Below the pieces are notes generated by a model. The model was given only the letters and a program-made list of their open reading frames with translations, made no database searches and was not told where the DNA came from. From an uncultured Croceicoccus sp. (GTDB lineage: Bacteria; Pseudomonadota; Alphaproteobacteria; Sphingomonadales; Sphingomonadaceae): a DNA stretch of 64,000 nucleotides. The stretch lies in the NCBI RefSeq assembly GCF_947496385.1, contig NZ_CANMCP010000004.1:294922-358921 (forward strand), written 5' to 3'. Numbering within the stretch: position 1 is the first letter of the stretch; each line of letters opens with the position of its first letter. Positions 18,108-25,745 of the stretch are shown piece after piece. A program made the translations under genes and the position numbers.

Positions 18108-18668
18108 GTGATCGCGGCGCCTCTTCTCCTGATCCTCGTGGCCGTGGCGCTGGTGCGCGCGGGATGGGGCCGGGATCGCCGGTTGTCGCATGGCGGCTGG
18201 GCGCTGGGCGTGGGGGCGCTGATATGGTGTGCGCTGCTCGACGGGGCGTGGGGCGTCGCGGTGGGCGCGACGCTCGGCGTGGCGGCGGCGATGGCCATCG
18301 TGCTGTTCGTCGCGGCGACCGCCCCGGCCCGCCGGAGCCCGCAACGCGCCGGGGCGCCGCGGTCGGACAGGATGGCCACGCTTTCCACCCGTCCCGCCGA
18401 CCTTGCACTGGGCCGGCGGCTCGCCGTTTTTGCCCTGACCGTGCCGGTGTCGTTCCTCGCCGCGCAATGGTTCGCATTTGCATGTAATGCCGCTATGAAG
18501 GGGGATGCCCCGCTCGAGGCGAATTCGGTCGCGACCATGTTCATGGTGCAGCCGCTCGTCTGGGCCGGATTGATGACGTGGCAATTGTGTCAGCGCGGCC
18601 CGGCGGAGATGATCCGCCCGCCGCTGCTGGTTGCGGCCATCGGCGCACTCATATGGATATTTGCATGA
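18108..18668 (+). CDS. Small integral membrane protein of the siderophore operon
   Basis: 186 residues starting at a GTG three bases after the receptor stop. About five hydrophobic helices are visible (LLLILVAVALV, WALGVGALIWCALL, MAIVLFVAATA, VFALTVPVSFLAAQWFAF, PPLLVAAIGALIWIF). It resembles the short DUF3325/DUF3649-type proteins found between siderophore receptors and PepSY proteins, though I cannot tell which family. Function unknown; its place suggests a part in inner-membrane handling of ferric siderophore. Its stop overlaps the start of the PepSY gene. Confidence 0.8.
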   Translation: MIAAPLLLILVAVALVRAGWGRDRRLSHGGWALGVGALIWCALLDGAWGVAVGATLGVAAAMAIVLFVAATAPARRSPQRAGAPRSDRMATLSTRPADLALGRRLAVFALTVPVSFLAAQWFAFACNAAMKGDAPLEANSVATMFMVQPLVWAGLMTWQLCQRGPAEMIRPPLLVAAIGALIWIFA

Positions 18669-20140
18669 CCACTGCCACCCGCGACAAAAGCCTCGTTCAA
18701 CGCGCCCTGTCGGGGCATGCCGCGATCGGCCTCATCGCAGGGGCGCTGATCTATCTCATCGCGGTGACCGGCACGCTGGTCGTCGTGCTCGAACAATGGC
18801 AGCGCTGGGAACAGCCCGATATTGCCGAGAGCGCGGGCCTCACCCCGCAGGCGGCGCAGGCGTCGATCCCGAATGTCCGTGCGCAGGAGGCGGATATGAC
18901 GCCGACCGCGCATCTCTATATCCGCATGCCGAACGCGGCGCTGCCCCGGCCCGTCGTCACCACCGACAACAAGGCGTGGTATATCGATGGCGAGGGGCGC
19001 ATCGCCGGGCGCGAGGGACACAGCTGGACCGAGATGGTCGCCGCGCTGCATTACAACCTCACCCTGCCGGTCATCTGGGGCATGATCCTGGTCGGCGCGC
19101 TGGGCGTGGCGCTGGCGGCGTTGCTCGTCACGGGGGTCGTCGCCCATCCCAAGATCTTCAAGGATGCGTTCCGCCTGCGTGCCCGCGCCGAACCGCAACT
19201 GGCGCGGACCGACTGGCACAACCGGCTGGGCGTGTGGACGCTGCCCTTCACGCTGATGGTGACGCTCACCGGTGCGTTCATCGGGCTGAGCTATACGAGC
19301 GTCGGCACGCTGGCGCAGAGCTATACCGGCGGGGCGATGGACCCTGTTTACGCGACGATATTCGGGGCAGAGCCAGAACATGATCCCGCGCCCGCGCCGA
19401 TGGCGAACATCGCCCGCGCGATGGAGACCGTCGCCGCCCGTTTCCCGGATGCAGAGCCGACCTATATCGTCGTGCACGATCCCATGACGCAGGGGCAGTT
19501 CGTGCAGGTCATCGCCGAACATCCGCGCCAGCTCATCTATGGCGAGGTGTACAGTTTCGACGGTGCGGGCAGCTATCTCGGCAAGGTCGGGCTGTCGGAC
19601 GGTGCGCTCGGCCGGCAGGCGGCGGCGTCGACCTATAACCTGCATTTCGGCAATTATGCCGGACTCCCGGTGCAGCTGGCCTATATCGCTTTCGGCATCG
19701 CGCTTTGTGTCATCACCGCGACGGGCACGACGATGTGGCTGCGCAAGCGGCGGCGCAAGGGGCACGACATCGCGCGCATGGCGGCGGCATGGGCCATGAC
19801 CGTGTGGGGCATTCCGCTGGTGCTGGTGCTGGTCGCGGCGCTGCGCTTTGCGGGCGGGCCTGACATGCCGGTGGTGGCGGCGTTCTGGGGCCTGCTCGGT
19901 GCCGGGCTGATCGCAGCAGCTGCGTGGCCGGCGCTGTTTTCGGATGCGGCGATGCGCCGCGTGCTCGGCATTGCGATGATCGCGGGCGCGCTGCTCCATC
20001 TCGTGTGGTTCGGCGGCGGCGCGCCCGGCGTGGTGGCGATGAACCTTGCGATCCTGGCGACTGGCGCCGTCATCTGGCGCCCGGGGCTGCGCACGGCCGG
20101 TGTGGCGGCGCCGCGAACGGGCCGGCCCGAAACCGCCTGA
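18665..20140 (+). CDS. PepSY-associated TM protein (iron-regulated membrane protein)
   Basis: 491 residues. N-terminal helix (AAIGLIAGALIYLIAVTGTLVV), PepSY-like periplasmic parts (NKAWYIDGEGRIAG; LIYGEVYSFDGAGSYLGKVG), conserved DWHNRLGVWTLPFTLMVTLTG, and four or more helices at the C-terminus. Proteins of this family are thought to reduce ferric siderophores at the cytoplasmic membrane. ATG 18665 overlaps the previous stop, so this is the third gene of the iron operon. Confidence 0.92.
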   Translation: MTTATRDKSLVQRALSGHAAIGLIAGALIYLIAVTGTLVVVLEQWQRWEQPDIAESAGLTPQAAQASIPNVRAQEADMTPTAHLYIRMPNAALPRPVVTTDNKAWYIDGEGRIAGREGHSWTEMVAALHYNLTLPVIWGMILVGALGVALAALLVTGVVAHPKIFKDAFRLRARAEPQLARTDWHNRLGVWTLPFTLMVTLTGAFIGLSYTSVGTLAQSYTGGAMDPVYATIFGAEPEHDPAPAPMANIARAMETVAARFPDAEPTYIVVHDPMTQGQFVQVIAEHPRQLIYGEVYSFDGAGSYLGKVGLSDGALGRQAAASTYNLHFGNYAGLPVQLAYIAFGIALCVITATGTTMWLRKRRRKGHDIARMAAAWAMTVWGIPLVLVLVAALRFAGGPDMPVVAAFWGLLGAGLIAAAAWPALFSDAAMRRVLGIAMIAGALLHLVWFGGGAPGVVAMNLAILATGAVIWRPGLRTAGVAAPRTGRPETA

Positions 20141-20161
20141 CCCCGATCGGCTGGACCGGGA

Positions 20162-20189
20162 TCAGGCGCGAGGGGTCAGGCGCGAGGGA
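20162..20189. repeat. 14-base tandem repeat, two copies
   Basis: TCAGGCGCGAGGGG is followed directly by TCAGGCGCGAGGGA, one mismatch at the end. It fills the space between the convergent ends of the PepSY gene and the sugar transporter gene and abuts the transporter stop codon. No function can be assigned. Confidence 0.7.
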
Positions 20190-21482
20190 TCACGCAGGGT
20201 TGCGGGCGAACACGCCGAAGCCGCCGATGATCGCGTAGCAAACCGCCGGCAGTATCAGCGCATAGGACAGCCCCCCGGTGATGTCGGCCAGCGCGCCGGT
20301 CGCGAGCGGGATGATCGCCCCGCCGCAGATCGCCACGTTGATGATGCCCGACCCGTCCGCCGCGCGCGGGCCCAGCTTCTCGCACGCGAGCGAGAAGATC
20401 GTCGGGAACATGATTGAATTCATGAGCCCGACGGCGAGCAGGCTGTAACCGGCAAGCGAACCCTGCGAGAACAGGGACAGCGCGATGAGCAGGATCGCCC
20501 CCGTGGCATTGACGGCAAGGATCTTGCCCGGGCTGAACATGCGCAGCGCCCACGAGCCGATGAAACGCCCGACCATCGCCCCGCCCCAGTAGATTCCGAT
20601 CATCCAGCCCACGGCGCTCTCGGGCTGTCCCAGCACGCGGTCGAGCGCGAGATAGTTGATGATGACCGACCCGATCGACACTTCCGCCCCGACATAGAGG
20701 AAGATGCACAAGGCGCCGAAGCCGAAACGCTTGCGCTTCAACAGGTCCAGCCCGGCGAGGCCGGAGGACGCCTCGTGTCGTTCCCCCTTCAACCGGTCGC
20801 GGAACAGCCACACGGCCAGCGCGACGATGCCGATCATCACCGCCAGCGCGAGATAGCCGTGCCAGATCGCCTCGCCCTCCGCCTGGCGATAGGCACGCAG
20901 CGCCTCGCCCGAAAGCGTGGCCGGATCGACCTCCGCCAGGCTGCCGAGGAGCACCGCCGCGCCCACGAGCGGGAAGACCGTCGTGCCGAGCGAATTGAAC
21001 GCCTGCGCAAAGGTCAGCCGGCTATGCGCGGTCTTCTGCGGGCCGAGCAGGCTGATCAGCGGATTGGCCACGACCTGCACGATCACCACCCCGCTCGCCA
21101 ATACGAACAGGGCGAGCAGGAACAGGCCGAAGGTTGCGCCCTGGCTCGCCGGGATGAACAGCAGGCAGCCCGCCATCATGGTGACAAGTCCAAAGGTCGC
21201 GCCGCGCATGTACCCAATGCGCTTGATCAGCTTCGAGCCCGGAATGCCGATGATCGCATAGGCGGCGAAGAAGCAGAACTGCACCAGCATCGCCTGCGTG
21301 TAATTGAGCGTGAACAGCTCCTTGAGCTTGGGAATGAGCACGTCGTTGAGCGACGTGATCCCGCCAAAGATCAGGAACAGCCCGAACATGAAATATTGCA
21401 GCCCCCCTGCATCCACCGGGCGGCCCGTGTCCTCGATCGGTTGCGGATCGGTGCTGCTCGATACGTCGGGGGCAAGTGCCAT
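20190..21482 (-). CDS. FucP-type sugar MFS transporter
   Basis: 430 residues, 12 predicted helices. LQYFMFGLFLIFGGITSLND near the start and QVVANPLISLLGPQKTAHSR in the middle are characteristic of the FucP/GluP (glucose/galactose/fucose:proton symporter) family. ATG 21482 is preceded by GAGGAA; the ORF has two earlier starts without a ribosome site. It lies 65 bases downstream of the GH3 gene on the same strand, so it probably imports the monosaccharide that the GH3 enzyme releases in the periplasm. Confidence 0.93.
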   Translation of the reverse strand: MALAPDVSSSTDPQPIEDTGRPVDAGGLQYFMFGLFLIFGGITSLNDVLIPKLKELFTLNYTQAMLVQFCFFAAYAIIGIPGSKLIKRIGYMRGATFGLVTMMAGCLLFIPASQGATFGLFLLALFVLASGVVIVQVVANPLISLLGPQKTAHSRLTFAQAFNSLGTTVFPLVGAAVLLGSLAEVDPATLSGEALRAYRQAEGEAIWHGYLALAVMIGIVALAVWLFRDRLKGERHEASSGLAGLDLLKRKRFGFGALCIFLYVGAEVSIGSVIINYLALDRVLGQPESAVGWMIGIYWGGAMVGRFIGSWALRMFSPGKILAVNATGAILLIALSLFSQGSLAGYSLLAVGLMNSIMFPTIFSLACEKLGPRAADGSGIINVAICGGAIIPLATGALADITGGLSYALILPAVCYAIIGGFGVFARNPA

Positions 21483-21547
21483 CAAAGCGTTCCTCGTCAT
21501 GATATTCGGCCGCGAAGGCCCAAGCATGGCCGGGCTGGATTACAACG

Positions 21548-23950
21548 TCAAAAAGTGCAAGCGGTATCGGCGGCGATTTCGGCTCTTTCCACACGCGAAA
21601 TGCGCATGGTGAATGCGCCTTGCGTGGCAAAGCCGATGCTTTTCGCCGCGGTGTCGAGACATTGCGCGGTCAGGATCATCTCGCGCCATCCCTTGCCCGC
21701 CGCGACGCGCAGGTGGTCGGTGATGTCGATCCGCTGCTCCCCGTTCAGGAGATGGACCGGTGCCGTCGGGGCATCCGTCACCTGATACGCGATGCGATAG
21801 GCGGCCGCCTCCGCCGGCTGTTCGAGGACGAGGCGCGATCCGGGGGCAAAGCGGATTTCGCGGGCGTCTTCCTGTGCGTCGCGGTCGTATCCGCGCGCGG
21901 TGATGCCGCCCTCGCTCCCGATGAGATTGGGCAGCGCGCCTTCGCCGGCGCGGGCCACGACCCCCTGGGCGAGCCGACCCGACCCGAATAGCTGCGCGGA
22001 CGGTCCCTCCGCCAGCGCAGCGCATTCTTCGGGGAGCGGGGCCAGCGGTGCCGTATCGGACAGATTGCGCCCGTAGCCGACCGGGAAGAGCGTGCCCTCG
22101 CCGCCGTTCACGGGCGTCCCGGCGCAGCGCGCGGGCCAGCTGAACGACAGGCGCCCGGTCGCCGGGACCGCGCCATACAGCACGTCGGCGATGCCCGCGC
22201 CCTCGCTCCCCGGAAGCCAGGACGCAACGAATGCATCGGATGCATTGAGCTCGCGATTGACCCAGAGCGGACGCCCCGACAGGAACACCCCCACCGTGGG
22301 CACTCCCGCTGCGCGAAACCGGCGCAGCGCGTTCAGCCCGGCTTCGTCGCGAAACGCCAGATTGGTCCGGTCGCCCGCGAATTCGGCATAGGGATCCTCG
22401 CCGAACACCACGATCGCCACGTCCGCGCCGTCCACGGCCCCATCGCCCTGCATCCCATCGCCCTGCATCAATGTCGCGGTGCCGCCGCCGCGCTGCGCAT
22501 GCAACGCGATCCCGTCGAAAATGGTCGTCGCATTGGGGAACCGCGCATTGGTCAGATCGCCGCCACCCTGCCAGGTGAGCGACCAGCCGCCCGATTGCTT
22601 GGCAATGTCGTTTGCGCCCGATCCGGCCACGACGACGCGCGCGCCCGGCCTGATCGGGAGGATGCCGTCATTCTTCAGGATCACCTGCGATTTCGCCACG
22701 GCCTCGCGCGCAAGGGCGCGATGTTCGGGCGAGGCGAGCCTGTCATAACGCCCGGCAAGGGGGCGCGCCGACGGACGCCGCGCATCCGGCCCGAGCAGCC
22801 CGGCACGATATTTCACGCGCAGCACGCGGGCGACCGCCTCGTCCAGCCGCGCGGTGGGGATCGTCCCGTCGTTCACCTGCGTGATGAGCGTGTCGAGCAA
22901 TCCCTTCCAGTCGTCGGGCACCATGTAGATGTCCAGCCCGGCGAGCAGCGCCTGCGGACAATCGGTGACGGTGCAACCGGCGATCTGTCCGTGCCCGTTC
23001 CAGTCACCGACGACCAGCCCGTCGAACCCCATCTGTCCGCGCAGCACATCGGTGAGCAGCGGCTTGTTCCCGTGCATCTTGCGCCCGTTCACCGAATTGA
23101 AGCTGGCCATGATGGCGGCCACGCCCGCATCGATCGCGGCGGGATAGGGGCGACCGTGCAGGGCGAGGAGCGCGTCGATATCGCCGTTCACATCGCCCTG
23201 GTCGACGCCATTGGTGGTGCCCCCATCGCCAAAGAAATGCTTCGCCGTGGCGATCACGTGGGGACCGTGCAGGTAATCTGCGCCCGCCGGATCACCCTGC
23301 AATCCGCGGACCAGCGCCGCGCCCATCGTGGCGACGATGTCGGGATTTTCCGAATAGCTCTCATACGTCCGGCCCCAGCGATCGTCGCGCGCGACCGCCA
23401 CGGTGGGCGAGAAGTTCCAGTCGATGCCCGTCACCGCGATTTCGGCGGCGGTGGCTGCGCCGATCCGCTGCACGAGGCCGGCGTCCCTTGTTGCGCCGAG
23501 GCCGATATTGTGCGGAAACAGCGTCGCGCCGACGATGTTCGAATGGCCATGCACGGCATCCGTGCCCCACATGGTCGGCACCGCCGGCTCGCCGCCTGGA
23601 AGCGGGCGCACCGATGCATCATACATCGTGTCGGCGAGCGCGAGCCATTCCGACGCCGGCGCGTATTCGTCGCCGCCCGGCCCGCCATTGCCGCCGTTGA
23701 GATAGCTGCCGAAACGATAGCGGGCCATGTCCTCGGGGGTGAAGGAGTTGATCTGCGGCTGGATGAGCTGCGCGACCTTGCGTTCCACGCTCATGCGCGA
23801 AAGCAGGTCGGCGACGACGGCATCCTCGCCATCGCGTTCGGTCGTGGCCGGTTCGGCGGCGGTCGCGGATGCGGGGCGCTCCATCGTCGCGCAGCCGGGC
23901 AAGGCCGCGGTGGCAAGCAGCAGGGCGGCGAATTGCGGAAACGGTTTCAT
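21548..23950 (-). CDS. Glycoside hydrolase family 3, ExoP-like exo-beta-glucosidase, lipoprotein
   Basis: 800 residues with a lipobox (LLLATAALPGCAT). The TIM barrel carries PTMWGTDAVHGHSN, KHFFGDGGTT, and the nucleophile motif GLVVGDWNGHG followed by AGLDIYMVPDDWK. Those features are typical of marine and sphingomonad ExoP/1,3-1,4-beta-glucan exohydrolases. The second domain has VILKNDGILPI and IVVFGEDPYAEFAGDR; a C-terminal beta-rich domain follows. ATG 23950 opens the signal peptide. It would cut beta-glucosides or glucans in the periplasm or at the outer membrane, with the FucP carrier downstream. Confidence 0.94.
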   Translation of the reverse strand: MKPFPQFAALLLATAALPGCATMERPASATAAEPATTERDGEDAVVADLLSRMSVERKVAQLIQPQINSFTPEDMARYRFGSYLNGGNGGPGGDEYAPASEWLALADTMYDASVRPLPGGEPAVPTMWGTDAVHGHSNIVGATLFPHNIGLGATRDAGLVQRIGAATAAEIAVTGIDWNFSPTVAVARDDRWGRTYESYSENPDIVATMGAALVRGLQGDPAGADYLHGPHVIATAKHFFGDGGTTNGVDQGDVNGDIDALLALHGRPYPAAIDAGVAAIMASFNSVNGRKMHGNKPLLTDVLRGQMGFDGLVVGDWNGHGQIAGCTVTDCPQALLAGLDIYMVPDDWKGLLDTLITQVNDGTIPTARLDEAVARVLRVKYRAGLLGPDARRPSARPLAGRYDRLASPEHRALAREAVAKSQVILKNDGILPIRPGARVVVAGSGANDIAKQSGGWSLTWQGGGDLTNARFPNATTIFDGIALHAQRGGGTATLMQGDGMQGDGAVDGADVAIVVFGEDPYAEFAGDRTNLAFRDEAGLNALRRFRAAGVPTVGVFLSGRPLWVNRELNASDAFVASWLPGSEGAGIADVLYGAVPATGRLSFSWPARCAGTPVNGGEGTLFPVGYGRNLSDTAPLAPLPEECAALAEGPSAQLFGSGRLAQGVVARAGEGALPNLIGSEGGITARGYDRDAQEDAREIRFAPGSRLVLEQPAEAAAYRIAYQVTDAPTAPVHLLNGEQRIDITDHLRVAAGKGWREMILTAQCLDTAAKSIGFATQGAFTMRISRVERAEIAADTACTF

Positions 23951-24467
23951 GGCTGAGAATCCCTTGGTTGCGGGCACTGGGGCCGCGGGTGCGGACACGC
24001 ACGAAGCATCGCGCCATGGCCGGCGAAGTGGACGCCGCCCCTTCGCGCCATGCGCGCAGTCGCTTCTGTATCACGGAAATTGCGGGGAGCACGCGCGACG
24101 GCAATGCCGGCAACCGCCGGAGCGAGGGCGATCACAGCCACGGCGAACCCGGTCGCGGTGGTGTTACGATCATTACGCGCATGGTTCTCCCTTCGCTCGT
24201 CGAATCGTTGCGTCCGACGTCACGCATGTCGACATAACCACAATTGTGAACGCTCACAATCCGAAAAACGGGGAGCGTTCACAGCGCCGCGATCCGCTGC
24301 TATCTACCGCATGGGAAGAGGAACTCGCGTGCGAAGGACAAGACGATCGGCGATGAACGATGCCGGCACGGCGGCCCATGGCGGGGACGAATGAACGCGT
24401 CCGGCATAAGGTTTCGCCGGGCATGCCGTGCGCTGCGCCGGCACGCCCCGTGCGCACCTCTTGTAAC
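23951..24467. other. Divergent intergenic region without a recognised gene
   Basis: About 515 bases between the GH3 gene and the divergent MFS gene. No convincing ORF is present on either strand. The only clear structure is the lac-type palindrome at 24243-24260 and a repeated half-site (GCGTTCACAG) at 24275-24284. It must hold the promoters of both transcription units. Confidence 0.75.
24243..24260. promoter_or_regulatory. Near-symmetric LacI-family operator
   Basis: ATTGTGAACGCTCACAAT is an 18-base palindrome with one mismatch in the centre. It differs from the ideal symmetric lac operator at a single base. It overlaps a second palindrome CACAATTGTG at 24239-24248. The spacing of TGTGA and TCACA (4 bases) is wrong for CRP, which needs 6. 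The flanking genes are sugar genes, which fits LacI/GalR control; no LacI gene is in the window. Confidence 0.7.
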
Positions 24468-25724
24468 ATGGCGATGACGGTTTCCGCCGCGCGGCTTTCG
24501 GCGGGGCCGGGTGTCTTTCGCTACGTGCTGGCCTTCATGGGCGGGCATGTCGCCTTCGTGCCCCTGCTCGTCCTGCTGCTCCCGCGCAGGGTCGAGGCGG
24601 GCGACGCTGCCGATCCGGTCGCAGCGCTCAGCATCCTTCTCGTCATCGGCGGGGTGGTCGCCAGCATCGCCAATATCGTCGCGGGCCGGTTGAGCGACCG
24701 CGCCTTTGCGCAGGTGGGCAGCCGGCGGGGCATGATCACGCTCGGCCTCGCACTTGTCTGTGCGAGCTATGCTCCCTTTGCGCTGTCGTCCGGGTTTGCG
24801 GCGCTGTGTGCCGCGATCATCGCGTTTCAGGTCGCGGTGAACGTGCTGCTTGCCCCACTCGGTGCATTGCTGGCCGATTATGTGGAGGATGCACGCAAGG
24901 GCCGCGTCGCCGGCCTGCTGAGCGCGGCCCTGCCCCTGTCCTATGGCGTTCTCGCGGTGCTGGGCTGGGCGTTTCCGCGCGACGCGGACCTTGCCTTTGC
25001 CGCGACCGCCGTGATCACCGCCGTGCTGGTGCTTCCGCTTCTGCTCGCCTGGCCGTTCGGGCGGGGGAGCGCCGGTGACCCGCCGGCGCTTGCCGCACCG
25101 ATCGGCGCGGGGGCGGGCAGGGACCGGCGCAGCGTGCCGCGGGACTTCGCAATGGCCTTTGTCGCGCGGCTCGCCATGCAATGCGGTGCGGTGCTGGTGC
25201 TGTCCTATGTTTTCTTCTATCTCGAGGGGCTGGCCGCGCGCATCGGGCCGCCGCCGGGCGGGACGACGACGGCGGCGCTGGCGCTGCTCTCGGTGCTGGC
25301 GCTGTGTGCATCGGCGCTTGCCTCGGTCGTCGCGGGGCTGGCATCGGACCGGCTCGGCCAACGGCGCGGGCCACTCATGGCGTGCTGCGCGCTGGCGGCG
25401 GCGGCGCTTGCGCTCATGGCGGGGGCGCCGGGGTGGTGGGCGATCTTCCTGTCCTATCCGCTCTTCAATGCGGGGTTGAGCGGTTTTGTCGCGCTCGACG
25501 CCGCGCTTGTCGGACAGCTTGTCGCGGGCGACACGCGGCGCGGCTTCTGGCTCGGAATCATGAACCTTACCAACACCGTGCCGGCGATCGCGGTGCCGCT
25601 GCTCACCCTGCTTTATGCCGCGGGCGATGCGATGGCCGTGTTCTTCCCCGCGTTTCTGGCAAGTGCTGCGTGCGCCGCGATCATTGCGATTGCCTGCGTG
25701 GCGGCGATCCGGTCCATCGACTGA
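24468..25724 (+). CDS. MFS transporter (sugar carrier-like)
   Basis: 418 residues, 12 hydrophobic helices. VAGRLSDRAFAQVGSRRGMI is the loop 2-3 MFS motif, repeated in the second half as VAGLASDRLGQRRGPLM. It resembles the GPH/SLC45-like sucrose and glycoside carriers (LLADYVEDARKGRVAGLLSA), but the assignment is tentative. The ORF reaches back to 24360; ATG 24468 is chosen because the first helix starts soon after, though no good ribosome site is seen. Divergent from the GH3 operon and downstream of the lac-type operator. Confidence 0.85.
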   Translation: MAMTVSAARLSAGPGVFRYVLAFMGGHVAFVPLLVLLLPRRVEAGDAADPVAALSILLVIGGVVASIANIVAGRLSDRAFAQVGSRRGMITLGLALVCASYAPFALSSGFAALCAAIIAFQVAVNVLLAPLGALLADYVEDARKGRVAGLLSAALPLSYGVLAVLGWAFPRDADLAFAATAVITAVLVLPLLLAWPFGRGSAGDPPALAAPIGAGAGRDRRSVPRDFAMAFVARLAMQCGAVLVLSYVFFYLEGLAARIGPPPGGTTTAALALLSVLALCASALASVVAGLASDRLGQRRGPLMACCALAAAALALMAGAPGWWAIFLSYPLFNAGLSGFVALDAALVGQLVAGDTRRGFWLGIMNLTNTVPAIAVPLLTLLYAAGDAMAVFFPAFLASAACAAIIAIACVAAIRSID

Positions 25725-25745
25725 TCGCCGCCGCGCGGTGCGCCC

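Noticed and set aside
14712-18584. A 1290-codon minus-strand ORF
   Set aside because: Only its last 367 codons (the adaptor with signal peptide) are real; the rest is antisense to the TonB receptor gene.
24246-24258. CRP-like site TGTGA...TCACA
   Set aside because: Spacing between halves is four bases instead of six; the whole palindrome fits a LacI operator better.
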